DNA of 41,397 nt from Clostridia bacterium (GCA_017473345.1 JAFULL010000109.1:1-41397), one strand, 5' to 3'. Numbered from the stretch's first letter, positions 1 to 8,003 are shown. Program-made: numbers and translations. Notes: generated by a model not told the origin, from the letters alone.

Positions 1-5
1 ATTTC

Positions 6-293
6 TTAGTACTGGTTGCGGTTGCGCTCGAAGCACTCACGGCAGTACACAGGACGATCGCCCTTGGGCTGGAAGGGCACCTGGGTGGTGGCGCCGCAGC
101 CGTCGCAGATCACTTCGTAGTACTGACGCTCGGCACGGCCGGGATTCTCGCGGTTGCGGCGAGCAGCGCGGCACTCGTGGCAGCGGGTGGGATCGTTCTG
201 GAAGCCCTTGTCGGCGAAGAACTGCTGCTCAGAAGCGCTGAACACGAATTCCTTGCCGCAATCACGGCACACAAGAGTCTTGTCTTCAAACAT
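6..293 (-). CDS. Small double zinc-ribbon protein
   Basis: A 95-residue protein with two treble-clef or ribbon-like zinc sites. The first is CRDC near residue 9 with CHEC near residue 38; the second is CDGC near residue 63 with CREC near residue 85. The N-terminal half resembles the 'probable zinc-ribbon' family (zf-trcl) and the C-terminal half the CxxC-x17-CxxC type. The start was placed at the ATG at 293, which has a GGAGG nine bases upstream; a longer reading frame upstream has no such site. Such proteins are usually assumed to bind nucleic acid or protein, but the function is unknown. It lies about 200 bases downstream of dnaA with its own promoter candidate and a leader of about 115 bases. 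Stop is TAA. Confidence 0.85.
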   Translation of the reverse strand: MFEDKTLVCRDCGKEFVFSASEQQFFADKGFQNDPTRCHECRAARRNRENPGRAERQYYEVICDGCGATTQVPFQPKGDRPVYCRECFERNRNQY

Positions 294-418
294 GGTTGGT
301 TTCCTCCAATTTCTTTTTCTGTTCCCAATCGTTTTGCACTTGGTCGTAGGTTTCCGTGCTTCCGAACAGAGAAGGTGAAGGAACCTGAACCGCATTACCT
401 TAACTGGGCAACGCGCAT

Positions 419-446
419 ATTATAGCACGATTCAAACGATTTGCAA
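419..446 (-). promoter_or_regulatory. Promoter of the zinc-ribbon gene
   Basis: On the minus strand, TTGCAA (446-441) is 16 bases from a perfect TATAAT (424-419). A TG one base before the -10 makes it an extended -10. It implies a leader of roughly 115 bases before the ATG at 293. I recognise no known riboswitch or attenuator in that leader. Confidence 0.65.
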
Positions 447-491
447 AGGTCTTTTTCCGTGATTTTTTCTTTTGTTATCAAGGGTTTTGTA

Positions 492-1817
492 TTATTTGGC
501 ATCTTTAATCATACGGCGTACATCGTCCAGCAAACTGGCCAGACTGGGCGACAGTTTGATGGATTCCTCCACCTTGTCGATGGACGACATGACGGTCGTA
601 TAGTGACGTCCGCCGAACGCCTCGCCGATCTTGGTGAGGCTCAGGCCCATCATTTCGCGGCAAAGGTACATGCCGATCTGACGGGGCACGGTGACTTCAT
701 GGCTGCGCTTGGGGCTTTTGAGATCCTCCACGGTGATGCCGTAGTAATCAGCCACGGCCTCCTGAATGCTGTCGCTGCTGATGACGCGCTTTTCAGGATG
801 CTTGAACAGCTCGTGCAGCGCCTCACGGGCCAGCTGCATGTCGATGGGACGGCGGGTCAGGCTGGAATAGGCGGTCAGACGGGTGAGGCTGCCCTCCAGC
901 TCGCGGATGTTGGTATCGATCTTCTCGGCGATCAGTTCGAGGATCTCGCCGTCGATATTGAGGCGCTCAAACTCCGCCTTCTTGCGCAGGATGGCCAGAC
1001 GGGTCTCGAAATCAGGGCGCTGGATATCCGCCACCAGGCCGCCTTCAAAGCGGCTGCACAGGCGCTCCTCCAGCTTCTGGATCTCCTTGGGCGGCTTGTC
1101 GGAGGTCATCACGATCTGCTTACCGGCGTCGCGCAGGTGATTGAACGTGTGGAAGAACTCCTCCTCCGTGCCGTGCTTGCCGGCGATGAACTGGATATCA
1201 TCCACCATGAGGATGTCGGCATTGCGGAAGCGGTCGCGGAACTGCTGGTTCTGGTTGGTCTGCATGGCTTTGACCAGCTGGTTGGTGAAATCCTCGCTGG
1301 TGATGTAGACGATCTTCATATCCGGATACAGCTCATGCGCATAGTGGCCGATGGCATGCATCAGGTGCGTTTTGCCCAGACCCACGCCGCCGTAGATGAA
1401 CAGCGGGTTGTAGGCCTTGGCGGGCATTTCGGCCACCGCCAGCGACACCGCGTGCGCAAACCGGTTGCCCGAGCCAACCACATAGGTATCAAAGGTATAC
1501 TTGGAGTTGAGCAGCGCCAGCGTATTGCCGGAGGAACGCACTTCGATCTCCTTAATGCGCCTTTCCAGCTCGTCCGGGGAAAGAATCTCGGCGCTGATCG
1601 CATGGCCCACCACGCGGGTGGCTGCATCGGCGATCTGCTTCTGATAGCGGGAGCAAAGCTGCATCATCACAGGAATGGTGCACTCCAGCAGCAGGGTATC
1701 GCCCGCAAGCGTTTTGGGGCGCAGTGCGCCTTCGATCCATGTATTGTAACTGACACTGGGAATTTCCTGTTTGAGGATCTCACAGGTACTTTCCCACAGT
1801 TCCTCAACGTTCATCAC
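492..1817 (-). CDS. dnaA: Chromosomal replication initiator DnaA
   Basis: DnaA binds DnaA boxes at oriC, melts the duplex and loads the helicase. The 441-residue length is normal for a Firmicutes DnaA. Domain I spans about residues 1-80, followed by a short linker. The AAA+ domain starts near 105 with Walker A GGVGLGKT at 143-150 and Walker B ILMVDD at 202-207. Domain IV ends with the GGRHYTTVMSSI signature at 402-413 that contacts the DnaA box. The frame opens with GTG at 1817 directly followed by ATG at 1814; a GGAAGG lies 11-14 bases upstream, so either may start. The putative origin lies directly upstream. dnaN does not follow immediately, since the next gene downstream is the zinc-ribbon gene, and rpmH/rnpA are not on the other side. 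Confidence 0.98.
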   Translation of the reverse strand: MMNVEELWESTCEILKQEIPSVSYNTWIEGALRPKTLAGDTLLLECTIPVMMQLCSRYQKQIADAATRVVGHAISAEILSPDELERRIKEIEVRSSGNTLALLNSKYTFDTYVVGSGNRFAHAVSLAVAEMPAKAYNPLFIYGGVGLGKTHLMHAIGHYAHELYPDMKIVYITSEDFTNQLVKAMQTNQNQQFRDRFRNADILMVDDIQFIAGKHGTEEEFFHTFNHLRDAGKQIVMTSDKPPKEIQKLEERLCSRFEGGLVADIQRPDFETRLAILRKKAEFERLNIDGEILELIAEKIDTNIRELEGSLTRLTAYSSLTRRPIDMQLAREALHELFKHPEKRVISSDSIQEAVADYYGITVEDLKSPKRSHEVTVPRQIGMYLCREMMGLSLTKIGEAFGGRHYTTVMSSIDKVEESIKLSPSLASLLDDVRRMIKDAK

Positions 1818-1855
1818 GGTACAATCAACCTTCCGTCATGTATAATATACAATTT

Positions 1856-2160
1856 CTTTCCACATAAGTTTTCCACATTCATTTGTCCAGAGACGAAAAG
1901 AATGTGGAAAACGCCCCGTGGAAAACCTGCGCGTCATTCCGCATTTCATGTCTAATGATAGCAGATACCGTTGATTTTGACAAGTAGCCGCCCTTTGGAC
2001 AGCTTTGCATACCTCAAGCACAGCCGCTTTGTCGAAATCAATCCATTGTGGAGCACATGCGTTCTGTCCACAAAATTTAGGATGTGTAAACAGAAGACAT
2101 GAATAATCCACATATATTTGTGTATATTTATTAATTATTAAATTATTTAATAAATTCGTT
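1856..2160. other. Putative chromosomal origin oriC
   Basis: The 450-base gene-free stretch between dnaA and the next gene is AT-rich and holds a cluster of DnaA-box-like nonamers. TTTTCCACA occurs at 1869-1877 (+) and 1903-1911 (-). One-mismatch forms are at 1856-1864 (+), 1917-1925 (-), about 2082-2091 (-, GTTTACACA) and 2104-2112 (+, TAATCCACA). A weaker CTGTCCACA is at 2064-2072. A run of almost pure A/T follows at about 2112-2160 and could be the unwinding element. Association with dnaA supports the call; cumulative GC skew of the genome would test it. Confidence 0.75.
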
Positions 2161-2268
2161 TTGTTTCTGCAACAGTCAGGCATGGTTTTAAGCCAAAAAC
2201 AAGGAATCCATCCGCGCCATGTAGAATGTTATAACCAAACGCCTGTCGGCAAGTGGGGAGGGAACAGC

Positions 2269-2754
2269 ATGGCGATGCCCGTAGACGTCGAGGAGGTCGA
2301 GCGTGTGCTCCGGCCCTGGCTCGGCTCGCTTTTTGTCAGTTCCAACGACCTTGCCCATACCATCGCCGAACGGCTGCGCGCCTACGCACCCTACCGCCAG
2401 ACGCTGGACAGCCTGCGAAGCGACCTGGAAACCCTGCTGATCACCCGCCTGAACGGCCTGACCCACGGCAGTCTCACTGTGGTCATGGACAACTACCACA
2501 GCCGCCGGCTGAGCATGGCCCTCATCACCGATCTCACCGACGATCTGATGGGCCTCATTTTTGACAAGCTGACTCCCTTCTCCGCCAACTTCATCAAGCT
2601 CAACGACTACAGCATGCGCCATCCCAGCATCAACGCCCTGCGCGTGCTGTGCCAGAAATACGCTTCCTATTACACCCAGGAAGAGTTCGCCTTCATGGTC
2701 GGCGTCATCAAATCCGTCTACCCGCCTGAAAAATACGCAGGGTGGCTGCGGTAA
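2269..2754 (+). CDS. Unknown conserved-looking protein beside oriC
   Basis: A 161-residue soluble protein of no family I can name with confidence. It has no signal peptide, membrane segment or cysteine-pair metal site. It looks mainly helical, with an acidic N-terminal region (VEEVERVL), a central segment with TVVMDNYHSRR and a C-terminal stretch ending KYAGWLR. The start at ATG 2269 was chosen for the GGGGAGGG eight bases upstream; the frame extends further 5' into the origin region without a better site. The stop codon is followed at once by a double-hairpin repeat and then a terminator shared with murG. Its position next to oriC is the only functional hint. Confidence 0.75.
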   Translation: MAMPVDVEEVERVLRPWLGSLFVSSNDLAHTIAERLRAYAPYRQTLDSLRSDLETLLITRLNGLTHGSLTVVMDNYHSRRLSMALITDLTDDLMGLIFDKLTPFSANFIKLNDYSMRHPSINALRVLCQKYASYYTQEEFAFMVGVIKSVYPPEKYAGWLR

Positions 2755-2820
2755 GGGGAGACGCAAGGAGGCGCTGCCTCCTTGACCTCCGCCAAAGGGC
2801 TGTCGCCCTTTGGAATCCCA
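2755..2820 (+). repeat. Post-stop double-hairpin element, copy A
   Basis: It begins on the base after the TAA of the upstream gene. Order: leader GGGGAGACG; hairpin 1 with a 9-bp perfect stem (2764-2772 with 2776-2784) and loop GCT; spacer ACCTCCG; hairpin 2 with a 9-bp perfect stem (2792-2800 with 2805-2813) and loop TGTC; tail AATCCCA. The same architecture recurs at 21327-21390, 32423-32490 and, in a variant form, 40817-40860. There is no T-run, so it is not a normal terminator. Confidence 0.8.
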
Positions 2821-2841
2821 TCATGTGTTTTATTCAAAAAA

Positions 2842-2880
2842 ATGCTGCACACGGATTGTGTGCAGCATCATTTTTATTTT
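2842..2880. terminator. Bidirectional terminator between the oriC-side gene and murG
   Basis: An 11-bp perfect stem (2842-2852 with 2858-2868), loop GGATT, is followed by a T-rich tract on the plus strand and preceded by seven A residues that give a U-tract on the minus strand. The convergent genes on both sides can use it; the murG stop codon lies inside the 3' T-tract. Confidence 0.85.
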
Positions 2881-3941
2881 TGAGCGTTCTGGATGAGGTT
2901 GAGCACGGCGTCGGTGCCGTCCTGAACGGGATAGGCTTCCAGCCGGGCTTTCAGCTCATCCTTTTCAGCAAGAAGGTTCAGCAGGCCTTCGGTCATGGTA
3001 TCGGGGGTCATATCCTCCTGCATCAGCACCCGGGCAAGGCCTTCGCGGGCATAGCTTTTGGCGTTTTCGATCTGGTCGCCGCGGCTGGCTCCCAGAGGAT
3101 AGGGCACCAACAGCATCGGCTTATGCAGGGCCAGCAGCTCGCTGAGCGTATTGCTGCCGGCACGGCTGAGCACGATATCCGCCACGGCCAGCGCATCGGT
3201 CATTTCTTCGGAAAGGAATTCCTTCTGGCAGTAGCCGGGGGTGGAGGCAAGGCTTTCATCCAGATTGCCCTTGCCGCACAGGTGCAGCACGTCCATATGG
3301 GGCAGCAGCTTCGGCAGGGATTCCCGCAGGCACTTGTTCACGCTCTGCGCGCCCAGGCTGCCGCCGGTCATCAAAAGCACCGGCTTGCTGCCGTCAAAGC
3401 CTGCCAGCGCAAGGCCGGCTGCGCGGCTGCCGCGGAACAGCTCGGGGCGAAGCGGCGTGCCGGTGTGAACGCCCTTTGCGCCCAGCGCCTTGGCGCATTC
3501 AGGGAAGGTGGTGGCGATCTTCGTGGCAAACTTCGAACAGATGCGGTTGGCAAGGCCGGGGGTGAGGTCGCTCTCGTGGCACACGGCGGGCACGCGGCAC
3601 AGCCATGCGCCCACCACCACGGGCACGCTCACAAAGCCACCCTTGGAAAAGCACACGTCGGGCCTGAGCTTCAGCATCAGCCCCACGCTCTGCAGCGCGC
3701 CCCAGATGACGCGGAAAGGGTCGGTAAAATTCTGCAGGCTGAAATAACGGCGCAGCTTGCCGCTTTTCACCGCATGATAGGTGATGTCCGGAAACTTGGC
3801 CATCATCTGGCGTTCGATGCCATTTTCAGTGCCGATGTAATGAATGTCATAGCCCATTTCGCGAAGGCGCGGGATGAGGCTTAGATGAGGCGTAACATGA
3901 CCGGCCGTACCGCCGCCGGTGAGGACGATGCGTTTCTTCAT
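2874..3941 (-). CDS. murG: MurG, lipid II-forming N-acetylglucosaminyltransferase
   Basis: MurG transfers GlcNAc from UDP-GlcNAc to lipid I at the inner face of the membrane, giving lipid II. The 355-residue GT-B enzyme has the glycine-rich N-terminal motif GGGTAGHV at 9-16 and a C-terminal half with GGSLGAQSVN and a SRAGSNTLSELLAL segment typical of the UDP-GlcNAc site. The start at ATG 3941 has AGGGAG ten bases upstream. It stands outside any visible dcw cluster and has its own promoter, facing away from a DUF6020 gene. It ends in a shared terminator. Either murG has moved next to the origin in this lineage or this is a second copy; the window cannot tell. Confidence 0.96.
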   Translation of the reverse strand: MKKRIVLTGGGTAGHVTPHLSLIPRLREMGYDIHYIGTENGIERQMMAKFPDITYHAVKSGKLRRYFSLQNFTDPFRVIWGALQSVGLMLKLRPDVCFSKGGFVSVPVVVGAWLCRVPAVCHESDLTPGLANRICSKFATKIATTFPECAKALGAKGVHTGTPLRPELFRGSRAAGLALAGFDGSKPVLLMTGGSLGAQSVNKCLRESLPKLLPHMDVLHLCGKGNLDESLASTPGYCQKEFLSEEMTDALAVADIVLSRAGSNTLSELLALHKPMLLVPYPLGASRGDQIENAKSYAREGLARVLMQEDMTPDTMTEGLLNLLAEKDELKARLEAYPVQDGTDAVLNLIQNAQK

Positions 3942-3974
3942 AAACAAGCGCTCCCTTTTGATGATGGTGACCAT

Positions 3975-4004
3975 AGTATACCACAAAACCGCCTCTGTTG
4001 TCAG
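3975..4004 (-). promoter_or_regulatory. Promoter of murG
   Basis: Minus-strand CTGACA (4004-3999) lies 18 bases from TATACT (3980-3975), with TG before the -10 (extended -10). It faces away from, and partly overlaps, the control region of the divergent DUF6020 gene. Confidence 0.65.
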
Positions 4005-4010
4005 CGGTTT
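3986..4010. promoter_or_regulatory. Inverted repeat between divergent promoters (operator candidate)
   Basis: AAACCGC (3986-3992) and GCGGTTT (4004-4010) form a perfect 7-bp inverted repeat with an 11-base centre. It overlaps the -35 regions of both murG and the DUF6020 gene, so a bound factor could affect both. No regulator is identified. Confidence 0.4.
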
Positions 4011-4037
4011 GACACAGTTCGCAAAACACGCTATGAT
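4009..4037 (+). promoter_or_regulatory. Promoter of the DUF6020 gene
   Basis: Perfect TTGACA (4009-4014) and TATGAT (4032-4037) separated by 17 bases; the expected leader is about 30 bases to the ATG at 4072. Confidence 0.8.
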
Positions 4038-4071
4038 ACATCTATCCCCATCATGCAGGAGGAACACCCTC

Positions 4072-5790
4072 ATGAAGAAATGTTTCGCGCGCGCCGCGCT
4101 GTGTGCGCTGACCTTTGGCGCGCTGGCCGTACACGCCGCGCCTGCCGTGCGCACGCCCGTGCTGCCCAACGGAGCCGTCTGGGCGCTGGCGCTGTTTGCC
4201 CTGTGGATACTCTACGGCGCTGTTTTCAAACTCAAAAAGCCCTTCGGCCCCAAACGGCTGTGGGTGCTTGCCGCGCTGTTTTCCGGCGTGATGACGCTGG
4301 GCGAAAGCTTTTCCGCCATCGGCACCGCCGAATGGGTCACCGGCCAGCTGCCTGCCGCCGCGCTGTTTTTTGCAGGCCGGGTGCCGCTGTATTTTGCGTT
4401 GATGCGGCTGTTTGTGCATGTGCTGTCGCTGCCGGGCCGAACGATGAAGCGTCTGCCCGTACCCATGATGAGCGGCGCGCTTCTGCTTTGCTGGCTGCCA
4501 TGGTATGTTTGCCTGTTCCCCGGTACAGTGAGCAACGACAGCGTTTCGCAGCTGAAGATCATTCTGGGGCTGTCGCCGTGGTCCAATGCCAACCCCATCT
4601 GCCAGACCGGGCTGGTGGGACTGTTCCGGCAGATCGGCATCTGGCTGGGCGGCGGCGCGGATCTGGCGGTGGCGCTGTACTGTGTCCTGCAGGCGGCGCT
4701 GATGGCGTGGCTTTTGGGAGAGCTGCTTTGTGAAATGGCCAAAGCCTCCGCGCCGCGCGCACTGGTATGGGGCAGCTTTGCGTTCTATGCCCTGTGCCCC
4801 ATCTTCCCGGTATTCGCCTTCTGCGTGGGCAAGGACACCAACTTCGCCATGGCGGTGTTGTTCCTTGCGCTGGAAGTGTGGCGCACAACGCGCAGCGGGC
4901 GCATCCGTCCGGTGCGCATCGTGTGCATGTGCATTGCTTCCGCCGCCTGTGTGCTTCTGCGCAACCCGGGCATTTACGTGGTCATTCTGACGCTTGCGTT
5001 CCTGCTGGTCTGGGCCATCCGCCGCAAGGTGTGGGTCATCCCGCTCAGCGGCCTTGTCTGTGCCTCAGCCGTGTTTGCCGTGCTGCATCTGGCCGTAATC
5101 CCCACGCTGGATATCGCGCCCATGCCTGAAACCGAGGAATATTCCATCCCCCTGCAGCAGATCGCCCGTGTGGCCGCCGCCAATGCCCTTACGCCCGAGC
5201 AGACTGCCGCCCTCGAAGGCGTGCTGCCGGTGGATGAACTGAAAGCCGCATACAACGGCGAGCTGAGCGACCCGGTGAAGGACCTGTGGTATGCCGACGC
5301 CACCGAAGAGCAGAAGGCCGCTTTCTGGCCGGCGTGGCTGTCGGTGCTGCGCTCCAACCCCATAACCTGTGTCAGCGCCACCTTCCACAATACTTACGGC
5401 TACCTGTATCCCGGTTACGTCAGCACCATCAAGCCCACGCTGATCATCGGCAACCACAGCAGCCGCACCGCCAGTGTGGCCGGTTATTTTGACTACACGG
5501 TCAACCCACTGAGCACCCGGCTCAAGACCTTTACGGAGGTTTTGAACACCAATGCGCTCTACCGCATCGTCATCTCTCCCGGCCTGTACGGGTGGCTGAC
5601 ATTGCTGGCCGCCGCTTGGCTTTTGCGCGGGCGCGACCGCCGCAGTTTGCTTTGTGCGGTGCCTGCGCTGTTTACGCTGGCGGGATGCATGCTGTCCGCT
5701 GTGAACGGCTATTTCCGCTACGCGATGCCGCTGTACCTGAGCGCTCCGATGCTCATCTGGCTGATGCAGCAGCACAAAGCCGAACAATAA
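4072..5790 (+). CDS. DUF6020-type polytopic membrane protein
   Basis: A 572-residue protein with many hydrophobic helices (about 11-12) and an N-terminal signal-like segment. Two motifs are shared with DUF6020-annotated proteins: a loop FPGTVSNDSVSQ near residues 148-159 and NTYGYLYP near 440. The general plan, a polytopic N-terminal half plus a long outer loop followed by further helices, is reminiscent of GT-C-fold glycosyltransferases, but activity is unproven. ATG 4072 has a good GGAGG nine bases upstream. It is transcribed alone from a near-consensus promoter, divergent from murG, and ends at a strong bidirectional terminator. An envelope polymer or glycan role is inference from fold and neighbour. 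Confidence 0.8.
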   Translation: MKKCFARAALCALTFGALAVHAAPAVRTPVLPNGAVWALALFALWILYGAVFKLKKPFGPKRLWVLAALFSGVMTLGESFSAIGTAEWVTGQLPAAALFFAGRVPLYFALMRLFVHVLSLPGRTMKRLPVPMMSGALLLCWLPWYVCLFPGTVSNDSVSQLKIILGLSPWSNANPICQTGLVGLFRQIGIWLGGGADLAVALYCVLQAALMAWLLGELLCEMAKASAPRALVWGSFAFYALCPIFPVFAFCVGKDTNFAMAVLFLALEVWRTTRSGRIRPVRIVCMCIASAACVLLRNPGIYVVILTLAFLLVWAIRRKVWVIPLSGLVCASAVFAVLHLAVIPTLDIAPMPETEEYSIPLQQIARVAAANALTPEQTAALEGVLPVDELKAAYNGELSDPVKDLWYADATEEQKAAFWPAWLSVLRSNPITCVSATFHNTYGYLYPGYVSTIKPTLIIGNHSSRTASVAGYFDYTVNPLSTRLKTFTEVLNTNALYRIVISPGLYGWLTLLAAAWLLRGRDRRSLLCAVPALFTLAGCMLSAVNGYFRYAMPLYLSAPMLIWLMQQHKAEQ

Positions 5791-5792
5791 CC

Positions 5793-5835
5793 AAAACTGC
5801 CGTGCAGATGCACGGCAGTTTTCTTTTACTTTTTC
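5793..5835. terminator. Bidirectional terminator between DUF6020 and GDPD genes
   Basis: A 14-bp perfect stem (5793-5806 with 5809-5822) with a GA centre, flanked by A residues on the left and a T-rich tract on the right. It serves the two convergent genes; the downstream T-tract overlaps the end of the minus-strand gene. Confidence 0.85.
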
Positions 5836-6632
5836 GGCTCAAACAGTTCAAAGATGGGATACTGGTATCCTGCTTTGTACGCATCATCCAGCACCTGCTG
5901 GCTGCGCACCGTCCAGCACGCCAGAAGCGGCCTGAACACATTCTTCATCAGCCACATCGACACAGTGTGATCCGTGGGCACAGAGTACGCCACGAAATGC
6001 GGGCGGCTGATCATGTTGACAATCAGCGACCTGAGCGCAATGTAGGAAGCCAGGTTCAGCTCTTCCTTCTTCCACTTGCCGCCGCTGGCCAGCTGGCCGC
6101 GCAGAATGTGCGGGGCATTTTCGCGGAAGTATTTCATCGCCGCCGGGTTAAAGGCCTCCACGCAATAGGGGCCCCTGTACTCCTTCAGGATCTGCCAGGC
6201 AGCGGCGGCATTCTTCGCCGGGCCGCCGTTGTGCTTGACCTCCACGATGATCGGCGCACGGCCGTCCACCATTTCAAGCACTTCGGTAAACAGTGGGATG
6301 CGGCTGCCGTCGGGCAAAAGCGGCAGGCCGGCATAATCAACGTCCTGCACCAGTTTGTCCACGCCGCACACGCGCTTGAGGCTGCCGTCGTGATGCACCA
6401 CCATCTGGCCGTCGCGCGTCAGCTGCACGTCCAGCTCCATGCCGTAGCCGTTTTCCACCGCCAGGCGGAAGGCCTGCATGCTGTTTTCGATCACCTGATG
6501 ATTTCCGTCATGCAGTCCGCGGTGGGCATATAGCCAGCCGCGAAGCATGCTGTCATCGGGGCGGTCTTTTTTGCAGGGAGCGATCATCCACAAATAAATG
6601 ATGATCAAAACAAGGATCACGATCCACATCAT
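5826..6632 (-). CDS. Membrane-anchored glycerophosphodiester phosphodiesterase
   Basis: GDPD enzymes split glycerophosphodiesters into glycerol-3-phosphate and an alcohol. The 268 residues start with one hydrophobic helix (about 3-17), then the TIM-barrel domain: AHRG at 36-39 (catalytic His and Arg), E49 in IENSMQAF, ELDVQLTRDG with E66 and D68 as metal ligands, and VVHHD with the second catalytic His near 80. The ATG overlaps the TGA of the upstream MFS gene by one base (TGATG), indicating translational coupling. The natural reading is that the transporter and enzyme act on the same substrate or product, for example deacylated phospholipid or teichoic-acid fragments; that is inference. Confidence 0.93.
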   Translation of the reverse strand: MMWIVILVLIIIYLWMIAPCKKDRPDDSMLRGWLYAHRGLHDGNHQVIENSMQAFRLAVENGYGMELDVQLTRDGQMVVHHDGSLKRVCGVDKLVQDVDYAGLPLLPDGSRIPLFTEVLEMVDGRAPIIVEVKHNGGPAKNAAAAWQILKEYRGPYCVEAFNPAAMKYFRENAPHILRGQLASGGKWKKEELNLASYIALRSLIVNMISRPHFVAYSVPTDHTVSMWLMKNVFRPLLACWTVRSQQVLDDAYKAGYQYPIFELFEPKK

Positions 6633-7942
6633 CAGTCATCCCCCGCGTCAAAGGCTTCCAGCTTGCTCTTGGGCTTTTCAGGACGGCTGTCGCCGTGCTT
6701 GGTCAGGCTGATGGTCACAAAGGACGCAGCCACCATCAGCGCCGCATAGGGGAACAGCGTGTGATAACCCACATGCTCCAAAAGCCAGCCGCTCAGGATA
6801 GGCGTGGCGATCTGCGCCGCCATGGAGAAGGTGTAGTAATAGCCGGTGAACTTGCCCACCTCGCTGGCCTTGGAGATTTCCACCACCATGGGGTAGGAGT
6901 TGACGTTGATCATGCTCCAGGCGATACCCACCAGCGAGAAGATGATGTACACCGTCGGATGGAAGGTGGTAAACAGCGCCGCAGCCGCAAAGCTGAGGGC
7001 CAGCATCGTCACACCGGACTGGATCATGCGCTTGCGGCCAAAGCGGGCGGACAGGCTGCCGATGGGGATGTAGCTGATCACGGCCGCCACGGTGGCCACC
7101 ATCACGCACTGGGAGGCTGCCTTGATGTCGTAGCCCCACTGCACGCTCATGTACTTGGTCACGGCGGTGGTCACGGCGTTGTAGCCCATGAACCACAGGC
7201 TTACGGAGCACAAAATCAGAATCAGGCTGCGGCGCAGGTCCTTGGGCAGCGCCTTGAAGCCGCCCTTGCCGGCGTCGGCCTGTTCAGGCACTTCGGGCTC
7301 GTCGTGGGTGAGCTGCTCGTTGATGGCGTTGGTTTCAGCCACCAGCTTGTTTTCGCGGATGGTGAGAAGCAGCACCGTCACAGCAAACACCATCAGCGCG
7401 CCCACAGCGGCAAACAGGGCGGAATAATGTTCACGGCCGGCGGCGTCCTTGGTGACCAGCAGGCTGATCATGGCCAGCGTGAACACGCCGCCCAGCGCGC
7501 CCATCAGGTTGATGATGGCGTTGCCCTTGCTGCGCAGGGGCTTGGGCGTTACGTCAGGCATCAGGGCCACAGCAGGGCTGCGGTATGTGCCCATGGCCAA
7601 AAGCAGCAGGCCCAGCGTGCACACAAACAGCACCATATTGCCGGTGTTGTCGGCAAACGGCAAAAGCTGCATCAGCACCACAGCGGCAGCCGTGCCGCAC
7701 AGGATGAACGGCGTGCGCTTGCCCAGACGGGTGCTGCAGTTGTCCGACAGTTTGCCAAACAGCGGCAGCAAAAACAGCGCCAGCACATTATCCAGCGCCA
7801 TAATGAAGCCGGCAATATCGTCAGGAATGTCGAAGGTGTTTTTCAGAACCAGCGGAACAACGCTGTCGTACAGCTGCCAGAAGGCGCTGATGGACAGAAA
7901 CGCAAGGCCTACCAGCAGGGTACGTTTGGTATTGAGTTTCAT
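6632..7942 (-). CDS. MFS transporter, SLC45/sugar-symporter-like
   Basis: A 436-residue polytopic protein with about 12 membrane helices. The loop after helix 2 reads GKLSDNCSTRLGKRTPFI, matching the SDRTRTRxGRRxP pattern of SLC45-type and GPH-like sugar symporters; another feature is PDVTPKPLRSKGNA after helix 4. The start at ATG 7942 has a perfect AGGAGG at nine bases; a longer upstream frame is less likely. It is first in a two-gene unit with the coupled GDPD gene. The substrate is not readable from sequence; a sugar, glycerophosphodiester or glycerol derivative would fit the partner. Confidence 0.85.
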   Translation of the reverse strand: MKLNTKRTLLVGLAFLSISAFWQLYDSVVPLVLKNTFDIPDDIAGFIMALDNVLALFLLPLFGKLSDNCSTRLGKRTPFILCGTAAAVVLMQLLPFADNTGNMVLFVCTLGLLLLAMGTYRSPAVALMPDVTPKPLRSKGNAIINLMGALGGVFTLAMISLLVTKDAAGREHYSALFAAVGALMVFAVTVLLLTIRENKLVAETNAINEQLTHDEPEVPEQADAGKGGFKALPKDLRRSLILILCSVSLWFMGYNAVTTAVTKYMSVQWGYDIKAASQCVMVATVAAVISYIPIGSLSARFGRKRMIQSGVTMLALSFAAAALFTTFHPTVYIIFSLVGIAWSMINVNSYPMVVEISKASEVGKFTGYYYTFSMAAQIATPILSGWLLEHVGYHTLFPYAALMVAASFVTISLTKHGDSRPEKPKSKLEAFDAGDD

Positions 7943-8003
7943 GGGATGACCTCCTAATGAAATCGCATCGTTTCTATGATACTCATGCATGGCCTCTGTG
8001 TCA

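Noticed and set aside
294..410. Riboswitch in the leader of the zinc-ribbon gene
   Set aside because: The leader is long enough, but no conserved riboswitch core or terminator/anti-terminator pair could be recognised.
441..1955. A 504-codon open frame opposite dnaA
   Set aside because: It is antisense to a certain gene, rich in His/Gln/Leu typical of mirror frames in GC-rich DNA, and lacks a ribosome site. Similar long antisense frames at 2742-3884, 6695-7957, 7976-9400, 24291-25316, 26749-27951, 30464-32491 and 35982-37787 were rejected for the same reason.
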